Source: Primula veris
Taxonomy: Eukaryota; Streptophyta; Magnoliopsida; Ericales; Primulaceae
DNA: 64,000 nucleotides
Assembly: GCA_963682055.1 (NCBI GenBank)
Contig: OY821747.1
Coordinates: 22,938,126 to 23,002,125 of the forward strand
Direction of reading: 5' to 3'
Shown here piece by piece: positions 43,560 to 56,166 of this stretch; the stretch's first letter is position 1; each line of letters begins with the position of its first letter. The notes under the pieces were generated by a model, which made no database searches, was not told the DNA's origin, and worked only from the letters and a program-made list of their open reading frames with translations. A program made the translations under genes and the position numbers.

Positions 43560-45330
43560 GGATAAATAATCATAGGGTTTGCTAGATCTGTTATTTTTTA
43601 ATGTTGCAAATAGCCAGTTTATGTGGGTATTGTTAGATATGAAATGGGTTTTTGCTGGATCTGAAATTAGTTAAAGTTATTTGACAGTTTCATAATGGTT
43701 TTGCGCGATTTCGGGACAAAAATTAAATAAAGAATATATCTTGCATGAATATTAACCTAATGAACTACATGTGTATATGTATATAATAATCGAGTTGGGA
43801 AACATTCACCCTCTTATTGAGTGATTATATGAATTTTAAGTGGCTTGTTTCGATACTACAAGTAGCTTGTTTATGTTGCCTTTTTTAGTTATAATTTGAG
43901 TTTTGCTGAATTTTTCTATATTGGAAATAACTAGTTTAAGTGGGTATTCTTAGATGTGAAATGGGTTTTTGCTGGATCTGAAATTAGTTAAGTTAGTTCA
44001 CAGGTTTAATCATGATTTGCGTGATTTTCGGGCAAACATTAAGGGTGTGTTTGGAACCCGGAAAATGCCACGGAAAGGAAAAGAGTAAGAAAAGAAAGTA
44101 AAACCAAGGAAAATGAACTTGAAATCATTTTCTGGTCATGTGTTTGGAAGGTTGGGAAATCAAGAGAAAGAAACGTAAATAAGGGGAGAGAGAGGGAGCT
44201 AGTCCCACTTTTCGCATTTGTTTTCATTTTCCTCCCACTTTTGGAAGTAAAATGGTTTCTCTCATTATACACACAAAGTTTTCCCTCACTTTCTTTTATT
44301 TTCTTTTCCTTTGGTTTTCCTATGCAACCAAACACAAGAAAATGTTTTCTCGGGAAATCATTTTCATTTTCCCATGAGTTTTCCGGGTTCCAAACGCATC
44401 CTAAATAAAGAATATATCTTGCATGAATATTCACCTACTTGTGTATATGTATATAATCTATTTGGGAAACATGCTCCATCTTATTGAGTGATTATATGAA
44501 ATTTATGTGACTTATTTCGATACTACAAGTAGCTTTGTTTATGTGTTTTTTTTCTTAGTTATGATATGAGTTTTGCTGGATCTGAAATTAGTTAAGTTAT
44601 TTGATAGGTTTCATCGTGATTTGCACGATTTCGGGCAAAAAGGAAATAAAGAATGTATCTTGCATGAATATTCACCTACATGTGTATATGTATATGTATA
44701 TATTATAGTGGAAGACATGCACCCTCTTATTGAGTGATTATATGGAATTTATGTGGCTTGTTTGGATATTACAAGTAGCTTGTCTATGTTTTTTTTATTT
44801 AGTTATGAAATGGGTTTTTGTTGGATCTGAAATTAGCTGAGTTATTTGACAGGTTTCATCACGATGTTGCGTGATTTCGGGTAAAATGAATAATTTTTTT
44901 TATCTTGCATGAATATTCACCTACTTGTGTATTTGTATACAATCTAGTTGAAAAACATACACCCTCTTATTGAGTGACTTTATGAAATTTATGTGGCTTG
45001 TTTCGATACTACAAGTAGCTTGTTTATGTGATTTTTTTGCTGGATCTGAAATTAGCTCAGTTATTTGACAGGTATCATCATGATTTGCGTGATTTCGGGT
45101 AAAATATATAAAGAATTTATCTTGCATGAATATTCACCTACTTGTGTTTATGACAATATGTATGTAATCTAGTTGGGAAACATGCACCCTATTATTGAGT
45201 GATTATATGAAATTTATATGGCTTATTTCGGCACTACAAGTAGCTTGTTTTTGTGGTCTTTTTTAGTTATGATATGTGTTTTGCTGGATCTGAAATTAGC
45301 ACATCCTGATTTGGTGGATATCATCGACAA
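43560..45330 (+). repeat. Tandem repeats in SEC13 first intron, block 1
   Basis: Six copies of a 230-250-base unit, each with GCTGGATCTGAAATTAG, a TTTCGGGC-type piece, CACCCTCTTATTGAGTGATT and ACTACAAGTAGCTTGTTTAT. Landmarks for the GGATCTGAAATTAG part lie near 43653, 43971, 44576, 44822, 45039 and 45283. Unit 2 is split by a MITE at 44043-44401. Confidence 0.85.
44043..44401. mobile_element. PIF/Harbinger (Tourist-like) MITE
   Basis: This 359-base element has terminal inverted repeats GGGTGTGTTTGGAACCCGG and CCGGGTTCCAAACGCATCC (two mismatches) and a TAA target duplication at 44040-44042 and 44402-44404. It lies inside one unit of the intron repeat. No transposase is present. Confidence 0.85.
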
Positions 45331-46560
45331 TATTGTGTGGTTTTTGAGGAAAAAGAAACATGTTTAACATGTTAACTTGTTTATGTACATAGATTGATGT
45401 TAGATTAATTAAAAAAAAATTTACCTTGCTTTTGTGGCTGAATATATTGACCAATCATGCAATTTTTGGTATTTTAATGTCAGGAGCAGTAATTAGAAAC
45501 TAACACCCGCACACATCCACGTTAAGGGTAGTGTCTTGGATATGAAATTTGGTTAGCAAAACCTGTTTTGAACGTAAATTATTTATTTGGCGATTATTCA
45601 TCAAATAACTAAAGATACCAAAATAATATGACAATCATCAATGCTAACCAAATTTTACCAAAATAATGACAATCAGCTATATAATTATATATGTAATTAA
45701 GTGCCCAATGGTAGGTTTGCATCTTAATATGCAGTTTTGCAGCTTAATTCATTAGTGGGTGCTTTCTTTCCAATTGACTGGACCTGACTTATGTATAGTA
45801 CAACTTAATACTGATACCAAATCAGATAACATATGAGCATTAATCTTAAAATAAAAATAAGTCTTTGAAATTGTACTTATTAGATCATTATACGTAGCTA
45901 AATGTTCTAAAAGTGGCAAGGTGGGTTTTAGGTATAAACAGGCCGCATACTGCCTAATTACCACTTGATTTCGTCTACTCGCCTAATTACCACTTGATCT
46001 CGCCTAAAACAGGCCGCCTAATGCCTATTACCAATACGTATCTATATTGTACATATGTCTATCAGTGAAGCAATTGATCCTGGAAGTCCTGGCTAGGCCT
46101 CCATTAGTGCAAGTCCTTACGAGTATGCTATGGCTTGAAATTCGATTTCATTTTCATGAAAATTTAGTTGGGAACATATTACAATAAAATAATTCTGACA
46201 ATGGATGATGCTAGTCAAAAACTTATTACTCCTTGTGAATGTTTGTTTTCTCGTTAAATACTCAGTTATTTATTGTAAATTTTTAACATCTATCAACATC
46301 TGCTTGTATCTTTTGATTTTGAAATAGACAACTAATCGATCAAGTGAATTTACTTCTTGTATAATAGCAAGTTCCTCGTAGTTTAAGTTTTATGCTTGTT
46401 TTATATAAACTACTTGACAATGTGCCCCAAGTCTACTTTTTTCTAGACCAAGGTTGAATATACATAATGGGCTGCTTGTATGAGCATTTCAAAATGACCT
46501 AGAGTTTGTTGCTATAGAAAAGCTAAATGAGGAGGAACTTCTTGAGCAAAGTAGCTTGTT
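45330..46560 (+). repeat. Intron segmental duplication, copy 1 (with inverted core)
   Basis: The outer parts (45330-45610 and 46051-46560) match 47385-47650 and 48051-48570 in the same direction. The core, 45618-46050, matches 47656-48050 only as its reverse complement. So one of the two copies had its 0.4-kb core flipped. Confidence 0.8.
45752..45964 (-). other. Unidentified ORF in inverted core, copy 1
   Basis: The peptide contains LLEHLATYNDLIS, KINAHMLSDLVSVL and GPVNWKEST. It is clearly homologous to the plus-strand ORF at 47788-47982. Differences between the two nucleotide sequences fall often at third codon positions, suggesting past protein function, perhaps a fragment of a transposon or a captured gene. 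No family recognised; the segment sits in an intron and is unlikely to be expressed as a protein today. Confidence 0.35.
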
Positions 46561-47370
46561 TATGTGGTTTTTTTTGTTATGATATGCGTTTTGCTCAATC
46601 TGAAATTAGCTCAGTTATTTGCAGGTATCATCATGATTTGCGCGATTTCGGGCAAAAATAGATAAAGAATTTATCTTGAATGAATATTCACCTACTTGTG
46701 TATGTGTGTATAATAATATATTCTTGTTGGGAAACATGCACCCTCTAATAGAGTGATTATATGAAATTTATGTGGCTTGTTTCGATACTACAAGTAGCTT
46801 GTTTATTTGTTTTGTTTTTTAGTTACGATATGCGTTTTTCTGGATCTGAAATTAGCTCAGTTATTTGACAGGTATCATCATGATTTGTGTGATTTCAGGC
46901 AAAAATAAATAAAGAATGTATCTTGCACGAATATTTAGTTATTCACCTACTTGTGTATATCAGTATATGTATATAATCTAGTTGGAAAACATGCACCCTC
47001 TTATTGAGTGATTATATGAATTTTATGTGGCGTGTTTCGATACTACAAGTAGCTTGTTTATGTGGGTTTTTTAGTTATGAAATGGGTTTTTGCTGGATCT
47101 GAAATTAGTTAAGTTATTTAACAGGTATGATCATGATTTGCGTGATTTCGGGATAAAAATAAAAAGAAATTATTTTGCATGAATAATCAGTTATTCACCT
47201 ACATGTGTATATGTATATAGTCTAGTTGGGAAACATGCACCCTCTTATTGAGTGATTATATGAATTTTATGTGGCTTGTTTCGATACTACAAGTATCTTG
47301 TTTATGTGGTTTTTTTTAGTTATAATATGAGTTTTGCTGGATCTGAAATTAGTAAATATTGTGTAGTTTT
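46550..47370 (+). repeat. Tandem repeats in SEC13 first intron, block 2
   Basis: Four more copies of the 230-250-base unit of block 1, with the ATCTGAAATTAG landmark near 46592, 46838, 47092 and 47337. They sit between the two copies of the segmental duplication, which implies that a larger block was duplicated. Confidence 0.85.
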
Positions 47371-47384
47371 GGAAAAAAAAAGAT

Positions 47385-48570
47385 GTATTACCTGACAGTC
47401 TTTAGTAGTGACGCCTAAATTAACATATTTATGTACATGAGATTGATGCTAGATTAATTTAAAATATGTACCTTGCTTTTGTGGGTGGATATATTGACCA
47501 ATCATACATTTTTTGGTATTTTAATGTCAGAAGCAGTAATTAGAAACTAACCCACATACATCCACGTTAAGGGTAATGTCTTGGATAGAAAACTCGGTTA
47601 GCAAAATCTGTGTTCAACGTAAATTACTCTATTTGACAATTGTTCATCCTAAGGGACAATATAGATACATACAGTATTCTAAAAAGTGCACTTTAGGTGA
47701 GATCAGGAGGAAATTAGGCGAGATAAACTAGATTAGGCGGTAATTGGTAATTAGGCATTAGGCCATCTATTTCCACCTGAACCTGCCTTGCAATTTTTAG
47801 AACATTTGGATACGTATAATGATCTTATTAGTAAAATATCTAATACTCATTTTTATTCCAAGATAAATGCTCACATGTTATCTGATTTGGTATCAGTGCT
47901 CAATCGTACTATACATAAGTTAGGTCCAGTCAATTGGAAAGAAAGCACCCGTATATGGATTGAAGCTGCAACTGCACATTAAGATGCAAAACTACCATTG
48001 GGCACTTGATTACATGCATACTTATATAGCTGATTGTCATATTATTTTGGCTTTTACGATTCTTATGTTTATCAGTGAAGCAATTGAGCCTGCAAGTCCT
48101 GGGCTCAGCCTCCATTTAGGGAAAGTCCTTAAGAGTATGCTATGACTTGAAATTTGAATTCATTTTCATGAAATCTTTAATTGGGAACATATTACAATAA
48201 AAGAATTCTAATAGTGGCCACTAGTCAGAAACTTACTATTCCTTGTGAATGTTTGTTTTCTCGTTAAATATGCAGTTATATATTGCAACTTTATAACAAC
48301 ATCTATCAACCTTTGCTGGTAGCTTTTGCTTTTGAACTAGACAACTAATCGATCAAGTGAATTTAGTTCTCATATAGTATCAAGTTCCTTGTAGTTCAAG
48401 TTTTGTGCTTGTTTTATCTGAAACTATTTGACAATGTGCCCCGAGTCCAATTTAAGTTTTTTCTAGACCAAGGTTGAATATACATAATGGGCAGCTTGTA
48501 TGAGCATTTTAAATTACCTAAAGTTTGTTGCTATAGAAAAGCTAAATGAGGAGGAACTTCTTGAGCAATG
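47385..48570 (+). repeat. Intron segmental duplication, copy 2
   Basis: Partner of 45330-46560. Its core at 47656-48050 is in the opposite orientation to that of copy 1. Short GACAAT words lie at both core borders and may have mediated the flip. Confidence 0.8.
47788..47982 (+). other. Unidentified ORF in inverted core, copy 2
   Basis: 64 residues containing FLEHLDTYNDLIS, KINAHMLSDLVSVL and GPVNWKESTRIWIEAATAH; homologous to the minus-strand ORF at 45752-45964. See that entry. No domain known to me. Confidence 0.35.
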
Positions 48571-49076
48571 CTGTCATTGACTTAATTTTGCTTATGGAGA
48601 GAGAGCGCAGAGGGTTTTGCATTTTCTTCCCATAAACCGTCTTTTGATTAATAATGGGACCACAGAGTAGGAGTACTATAAGCTGATGGAGGAGTAATCA
48701 TTACCAAGAACTGGTCGAGCAGGTTAAGATGCTTTTTTTTCTGTGTGTTGATTGCTGCTATCCAATAAATGGGTTTCTGAAAATTTGATAAGTGGGAATT
48801 GTCTAGACATTTGAAGCATTTTCCTTTACTTTGTCTGCAACGACTTTTATACTGTTTAGTTTACACCATCTAGTTTATGTACTCACCGTTCTTAAAGCGA
48901 AGTTTATTACAATCTATATTCACCGCTCTTTGGCTGGAGTTATACAAACTACCGTTATGCACATGATTGAATTATAATTTACTTACGTTTAATTGTTTTA
49001 TGGCTCTATTCAATAGAAAACCAGGAGCGAAGAGGATATCAAGAAAGGATTTCGGTATTTGAAAAAAAATAATAAG

Positions 49077-50589
49077 ATGCCAGCCCAGAAGATCGAGACA
49101 GGTCACAACGACACCATTCATGATGTATCAATGGACTACTACGGAAAACGTGTGGCAACTGCTTCATCTGACGCCACTATAAAGATCACAGGCGTAAGTA
49201 ACAGCGGTACCTCTCAACACCTCGCCACCTTGACAGGTAACTCAGAACCAGAGATGTCATTCAAAATAAAAGTTAGAACCACAGATGTCGCTCAAAATAA
49301 AAGATTGAACCAGAAATAAACAGAAACAGAATATGCATATAAATACATCCAAACTTATATCTATTTATGTGTTATTGAAAGTATAACTTTGTTTAGCAAT
49401 GTATCAAGTTTTTACAACTAGTACATCACGCAATCAAAATTTACGATCTCGCAATCAAGCTAAACAATATCGACTTCATCTAACTACTTGAGTACTAATT
49501 TTCTGATCATGCTAGTGTTAGTACCCCCAACGTTTACATTTAAATGTTTAAGCACTCGTGATTTTGATAGGTTGGTGTATTAATTGTTAGATTCTGTGTG
49601 AATCGGTGTCGAGATGGCGAGTTTTACTGAAGTAGTATAGTTGTTGTTCAATTTTGTGTGTATTGGTATATGTATTGTGCATGTTACTTTTTTTTTTTGT
49701 TGAAATAGTGCATGTTACTATTAAGGGGTTAAAAGTACAAAAGTGAGATTCTCTTTCCTTTGTACAAGTACAGTAACACTGATTCTTATGTTCCCCATTT
49801 TTCCTTTATACAAATGTTCATCCTTCTTGTTTTGCATCAACAGGTCATCACGGCCCTGTTTGGCAAGCTGCTTGGGCCCACCCCAAGTTCGGCTCAATCC
49901 TAGCCTCTTGTTCCTACGATGGGAGGGTCATACTCTGGAAAGAAGGGGCCCACAATGAGTGGACCCAGGCCCATGTCTTCACCGACCACCAATCATCCGT
50001 TAACTCCATCGCTTGGGCCCCACATGAGCTCGGGCTCTGCTTGGCTTCTGGATCATCGGATGGAAACATCTCAGTCTTCACCGCCAGATCCGACGGTGGT
50101 TGGGACACGACGAGAATCGACCAGGCCCACCCTGTGGGAGTGACATCTGTCTCGTGGGCCCCATCAACAGCTCCTGGTGCACTGGTGGGAGTTGGGATGT
50201 TGGACCCTGTTCAGAAGCTATGTTCCGGTGGATGTGACAATACAGTGAAAGTTTGGAAATTAAGTAACGGAAATTGGTTAATGGACTGTTTTCCTGCGTT
50301 ACAAATGCATTCTGATTGGGTAAGGGATGTCGCATGGGCTCCGAACTTGGGTTTACCTAAGTCTACCATCGCTAGTGCTTCTCAGGATGGTACTGTGGTG
50401 ATATGGACGGTGGCGAAAGAGGGTGGTCAGTGGGAAGGGAAAGTGTTGAAAGACTTTAATACCCCTGTTTGGAGGGTGTCGTGGTCTTTGACTGGGAACT
50501 TGTTGGCTGTAGCTGCGGGGGATAATAATGTCAGTTTGTGGAAAGAAGCTGTTGACGGGGAATGGCAGCAGGTGCAGACTGCTGATTGA
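49077..50589 (+). CDS. SEC13: SEC13, COPII outer coat and nuclear pore WD40 protein
   Basis: Two coding exons, 49077-49236 and 49844-50589, encode 301 residues, the usual length for plant SEC13. It starts [20 protein letters not shown]; the upstream ATG at 49059 would add six Lys/Asn-rich residues not usual in the family. Six WD40 blades are visible, with strand ends IKITGV, VILWKE, ISVFTA, VKVWKL, VVIWTV and VSLWKE. SEC13 is an incomplete propeller completed by a blade from SEC31 in the COPII cage on the ER, or from NUP145/NUP96 at the nuclear pore. The splice joint falls in the LTG/HHGPVW segment at GT-AG borders. The gene looks intact. Its large upstream intron is full of repeats. Confidence 0.95.
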
Positions 50590-51167
50590 TTTTTTTAATT
50601 CATCCTTTTTCGGTTTTATATATATGTGTTTCGTCTCTGGCAGTTGCGACGACTAGTTTTGAGTTTCGTTTACTTTTTGTTTTTGGATATTTCGGTTTGG
50701 GAAGGTTACTGTGATTAGTGGCTTGTCAAAAGGTAGACATTAAAGAGGTCGAAATAATACAGGCCTATTTTTCTTTTGGTTTTTATGGTTATGTATTGTT
50801 AATGATTGCTGAAGTAACTAAACATCTTTGTGATTTTCTGGTTGTTCTTTAAACATGGCGTGTGAAGCTAGTTGAGTCGTGTTATCTGTTTAATCGGTTT
50901 TTTTCTCAGTTTTTTACCTAATTGAGTTGCAAGAAATAATAAATGTAGTACAAAGATTATAGTACTTGCTTTTCTGTTAGATGCTGGTTAACATAAGTCT
51001 TTTGAATCGCACATTGATCTCTTTGGAAGTACGCTTGTTTTCAACTGATCACGAACAGTTTCGTAAAAAGATTTAATGTTAACAAAAAAGTGACTCTGAT
51101 TAGAAAGCAGAGTACTAAAAATAATATTTTCATTTTAATTGCTGTATGTATCTCATCTAACTATTTA
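50590..51167. other. SEC13 3' flank
   Basis: Presumed 3' UTR followed by AT-rich spacer; no further gene. Confidence 0.6.
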
Positions 51168-52404
51168 GGTTCTATTTGTTTTGTTGTAAAATGGGGGTGA
51201 ACAAATATTTACGGGTAAAATAGATTTTTCGGATGATTGGTTTAACGTAAAATATTTTTTTTGGGAAAACTTTTCCCACATATCCAGTAAAATTGGGAGA
51301 AACGATTATCCCGCAAATAAAATTGTAAACGGTTTACGGAGCATCTCTCTATATTCTTTCTAATACTAGTATTATAACTATTATTAATTATAGTTCTATT
51401 CTTTCAAAATTATTTAATAATTAGTCAAATTCTATCTACTAACCAATAAAAAAAGGAAAAAACACGAAAAATTCTAAAAAATAACAAAAATGGAAAAAAA
51501 AAAATCCAAAAAATCTAAAAAACCCAAGAAAATTTGAAAAAGCTAAAATTTAATTAACCAATAAAAATATAAATAAATAGGAAAAAATAACAAAAAAATG
51601 GAAAAAATAAAACAAAAAATTCCGAAGAATCTAAAAAGCCCAAGAAAATTTGAAAAAGATAAAATCTAATTAACCAATAAAAATATAAATAAATAGGAAA
51701 AAATCTAAAAAATAACAAAAAAATGAAAAAAAATAAAACAAAAAATTCCGAAAAATCTAAAAAATTCAAGAAAATTTGAAAAAGCTAAAATCTAATTAAC
51801 CAATAAAAATATAAATAAATAGGAAAAAATCTAAAAAATAACAAAACAAATGGAAAAAATAAAACAAAAAATTCCGAAAAATCTAAAAAACCCAAGAAAA
51901 TTTGAAAAAACTAAAAAAAGTCAATAATATCTTCTATACTTATAATTTTATGAGTTTATATGTTGAAAAATTATAAGTTATTATAAGTGACGTATATGAA
52001 ATAAAATATGTGTTTAGGTTAAGTTTCCTATACATGTTGACGAAGTTCCTTTAAGAAAAGTAGACGAAGTTTTAGCTTTTTTTCCGTCAAAATAATTGTG
52101 ATTTTAATCACTAATGTTTTAAAACTTTCACGAACTTATTCATTTTTGTGACTTTTAGTTAATTTTTGATGTTTTTCATCTTAAAATATTTTGTTTAAAG
52201 TATGAAAAATGTTTATTTATTTATGCATCGAATTTGTCTAATTTAAATAACTAATAGATTTTTGAATTTCAATAGAATTCCCATGGGAAACCTTTGACGC
52301 ACCAAACACCCGTAAATAAAATACAAACAAAAGTTTGCACCGTTAAACTTTACCCGAAAAATATTTTCCCCCTGTAAATATTTTATTACGAAACAAACGT
52401 AGCG
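51168..52404. mobile_element. Probable PIF/Harbinger-type non-autonomous element
   Basis: The left end GGTTCTATTTGTTTTGTTGT and the complement of the right end, CGCTACGTTTGTTTCGTAAT, match in most positions. TTA lies immediately outside each (51165-51167 and 52405-52407). Sub-terminal sequences (ATATTTACGGG and its complement) also pair. It holds no transposase; the middle is filled by A-rich tandem repeats. Confidence 0.55.
51437..51915. repeat. A-rich tandem repeat, about 116-127-bp unit
   Basis: About four copies of a unit with TTAACCAATAAAAATATAAA, ATAGGAAAAAAT and AAATTCCGAAAAATC, inside the Harbinger-like element. No coding value. Confidence 0.85.
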
Positions 52405-52407
52405 TTA

Positions 52408-53318
52408 TGTGAACAATGAAATGACATAAAATAAAAGCTTTACTGCTACTAGAAAACTTGGGAAATTGTTAGGAATAAAAGGTACATCATCCAGTATCAT
52501 TAATCTGTTATTCCTGGAAGATGAAAATGGTAAAAGAAGAATGGTAAATTGAGATTACAAAAGTAGCCGTGTAGTTTATAGAAAAGTGATTATTTTGCCC
52601 ACCCGAAATTTTATCCTTTACTAATTACACAACTTAATTTTAATTCAAACAGAATCACTGCAAACAAAAATTACAATATTGATTGTCATTTAAATTGTCA
52701 CGTCCATCTAAACAATTTTTATTTTCCTTTAGTAAATTTATGGTCAGGCTAAAAAAAACTATTTTTTTTATCAATGCAAATCATAGTAGTACTTGTCATG
52801 CTTTTAAAACAAATGATTTTTTTGTCAATTCGCAACCAGTATCGGACCTAGTATTCAACAAACGGTCCCGGGTGATAGAATTCCAAATAAATTCTAACTT
52901 CAATCGCAAAACAAAGACGCTAAGCTACCATTTATAATAATTTATATGTAAAACACGTATCGAGTGTGATTTTTTTTATACAAAACATGGGAATTTATCT
53001 CCATGTGAGCCCCTTCCTATCTCGCACATATTCGTAATTTACATAATTTTATAAAACTCTCCGTGAAAATTTACTAACAAGTAATAATTTCTTGTGAAAA
53101 GAAGTACTGGTAGGAGTAATAAAGTAATAGGAGTAATAATTACCAACAAATTAAGTAAGTAAAAAAAAAAGAAAAGTGGCTGGTAATTTCAATTAACCGC
53201 GGATTGTAACAAAATTCAAAATATGCACGTGATTAAAAAGTAGAAAATCTTTTTATTGAGTAAGTAAATTTATGAGATCCAATTTAGAATTTTCTCAAAG
53301 CCGCTATTCTTACTTCAC
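52408..53318. other. AT-rich spacer
   Basis: No gene or clear repeat seen; an ORF at 52683-52937 has no recognisable domain and poor complexity. Confidence 0.5.
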
Positions 53319-53323
53319 CTCTC

Positions 53324-54666
53324 GGGGAGTTCTTTTTTACATAGGGTAAATGCTGAAAAATATAAGGGACGTGGGATCTCAGATCCCACGTCTACGTGGC
53401 CGATTTTTTTTTTTTTTTTTTTTTTTTTCTTTTCTTTTCTTTTCTTTTCTTTTCTTTTCTTTTCTTTTGTGAGTGGCTGCAAAAAATTTTTTTTTTTCTT
53501 TTTTTTCGCTCAGTTCGTTTGTTATGTTATTTCATTTTAATATATCAAAAAAAATTACCAATTTTACTCAAAAACTTTTCTAATTTTATCCAAAAAAAAC
53601 CCTAACCATCAACCATCAAATTCCTTCATATATCAAATTAATATATTTTTTTATCAAATCAACATCACTCTACCACTACAATTATCCCTAATTTTAACAA
53701 AAAACAAAAACCTCTCCCAATTTAAAAAAAAAAAAAAACTTTCTCAATTTTACCAAAAAAAACTCTAACCATCAACAATCAAACTAATTCCTATATCAAA
53801 TTAATATATTTTTTTCTCAAATAAACATCACTCTACCATTACATTTATCCCCAATTTTACCCAAAAAAAAAACCTATCCCAATTTACCAAAATAAAACTT
53901 CCCCCAATTTTACAAAAAAATAAACTCTAACCATAACCACCAAACTACTTCATATATCAAATTAATATCATTTTTTTTTCTGAAGTATTGATAACAATTA
54001 TAATATTTGGGGAATGGATCTTAATTTATCACCTCCGGATAATACTGGGTGTTTTCGGAAGTATTATCCGGAGGTGATAAATTAAGATCCATTCCCCAAA
54101 TATTATAATTGTTATCAATACTTCAGTAAAAAAAATGATATTAATTTGATATATGAAGTAGTTTGGTGGTTATGGTTAGAGTTTATTTTTTTGTAAAATT
54201 GGAGGAAGTTTTATTTTGGTAAATTGGGATAGTTTTTTTTTTGGGTAAAATTGGGGATAAATGTAATGGTAGAGTGATGTTTATTTGAGAAAAAAATATA
54301 TTAATTTGATATAGGAATTAGTTTGATTGTTGATGGTTAGAGTTTTTTTTGGTAAAATTGAGAAAGTTTTTTTTTTTTTTTAAATTGGGAGAGGTTTTTG
54401 TTTTTTGTTAAAATTAGGGATAATTGTAGTGGTAGAGTGATGTTGATTTGATAAAAAAATATATTAATTTGATATATGAAGGAATTTGATGGTTGATGGT
54501 TAGGGTTTTTTTTGGATAAAATTAGAAAAGTTTTTGAGTAAAATTGGTAATTTTTTTTGATATATTAAAATGAAATAACATAACAAACGAACTGAGCGAA
54601 AAAAAAGAAAAAAAAAATTTTTTTGCAGCCACTCACAAAAGAAAAGAAAAGAAAAGAAAAAAAAAG

Positions 54667-54703
<37 letters not shown>

Positions 54704-54781
54704 GGCCACGTAGACGTGGGATCTGAGATCCCACGTCCCTTATATTTTTCAGCATTTACCCTATGTAAAAAAGAACTCCCC
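53324..54781. mobile_element. 1.46-kb foldback element (near-perfect palindrome)
   Basis: The two arms are reverse complements over about 720 bases each, from GGGGAGTTCTTTTTTACATA at the left to the matching end at 54781, with a 13-base loop at about 54047-54059. CTCTC lies directly outside each end (53319-53323 and 54782-54786), a possible 5-base target duplication. Each arm starts with its own small hairpin, GACGTGGGAT...ATCCCACGTC, followed by long T/A homopolymer tracts. The arms carry the same 69-residue low-complexity ORF on opposite strands, which is an artefact. The element ends 89 bases before the DEL start codon. Confidence 0.9.
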
Positions 54782-54870
54782 CTCTCCATCTCTCTCTCTC
54801 TCTCTCTCTATAGATATATATATAAATATATAAATAATTATATATATAAGTATTAAGTATATATATTAAA

Positions 54871-56082
54871 ATGGAGAGTATATCTAAATCAGAAATAGAG
54901 AATCCACAATTATACAGCCGTAAAGATAAATCACTCGGTCTTCTCTGCTCCAAGTACCTCTCTCTCTCTCTATATATATATATAGTATCTATATATCTTC
55001 ATTTGTTAGGGTCTGTTTTAGTGTTGATTTGGGTTAGGAGCCAAAATGACATAATTCAAAACATTATACCAAAAATAGTTTTATTCTTATTTATTTACAT
55101 TTGATATATATATATATATATATGTATGTACATGTTTTAGGGTCTGTTTCTGTTTATTCATTATTTTTTTGAATTGTGATAAGAAGCCAAAATGACATAA
55201 TTGAAAAGTTGTGTTTTTATTTTATTTTATTAACTGTAAATATATTTTAATTGAATTGTTGCTTGTTCATGTGGTTTTTTTTTGTGCCGTAAAATTGATA
55301 AAAATACAATTCATATTAATTGTATTTTTATCAATTTTTCTTTTGTTTGTTCTCTGCTCCAAGTACCTCTTTTCCCCCCTCTTTCTATATCTATCTATCT
55401 ATATCTATATCTATATATCTACATTTGTTAAATATGGTTTCATTATTGATTATTTTGTTGAATTGGGATTAGGGGTCAAAATGGCATAATTCAAAAGTTC
55501 TGTTTTTGTTTATGACACCCTCAATATATATTTTTTATTAACTGTGAATATATGTTGAAAATATGTTGTTGCTTTGTTCATCTGGGCTTCCTTTGTGCCC
55601 TAAAAAATTTATTCATATTAATTGCATATATCAACTTTGGAACATTTTTTAATCTGGGGTTTTTTGTACCCTATAAAGATTAATTCTATGCAGATTTCTA
55701 AAGCTCTATTCATACTAATTGTATATTAAAAGGGAAAGCTGTTGTTTTACTTACTTTCGGACTTAATTATCAATAACCTCAATTTGCGGTTTTTGTTTAA
55801 GAATTTGGTACATATTAATGTAGCATCAGTGATCATCAAAGTTAAGAAAAAAATCTGGGTTTTGCTCCTGCTATAAAAAGATTCATTCTTTACATCATTA
55901 TAAAACTCTGTGTAAGGAGAGAATTCAGACCAGTTTCATTTATTTACGTGGGAATGGGGGTAAAAGTGATATATTTGAAAGAATTTAAGTAAAATACAGT
56001 GACTTTTGTGTTTTTTTCGTTTTAGGAAGTTTATGGCACTGTTTTTACTCTCTTATATTTACTTTTTTTACTCTCTTATATT

Positions 56083-56166
<84 letters not shown>

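Noticed and set aside
44039..44434. 131-residue minus-strand ORF
   Set aside because: It covers almost exactly the PIF/Harbinger MITE at 44043-44401 and begins and ends in its inverted repeats, so it is a shadow.
53396..54709. Two 69-residue Phe-rich ORFs on opposite strands that look like a conserved gene pair
   Set aside because: They are the two arms of one palindrome; the similarity is due to the inverted repeat.
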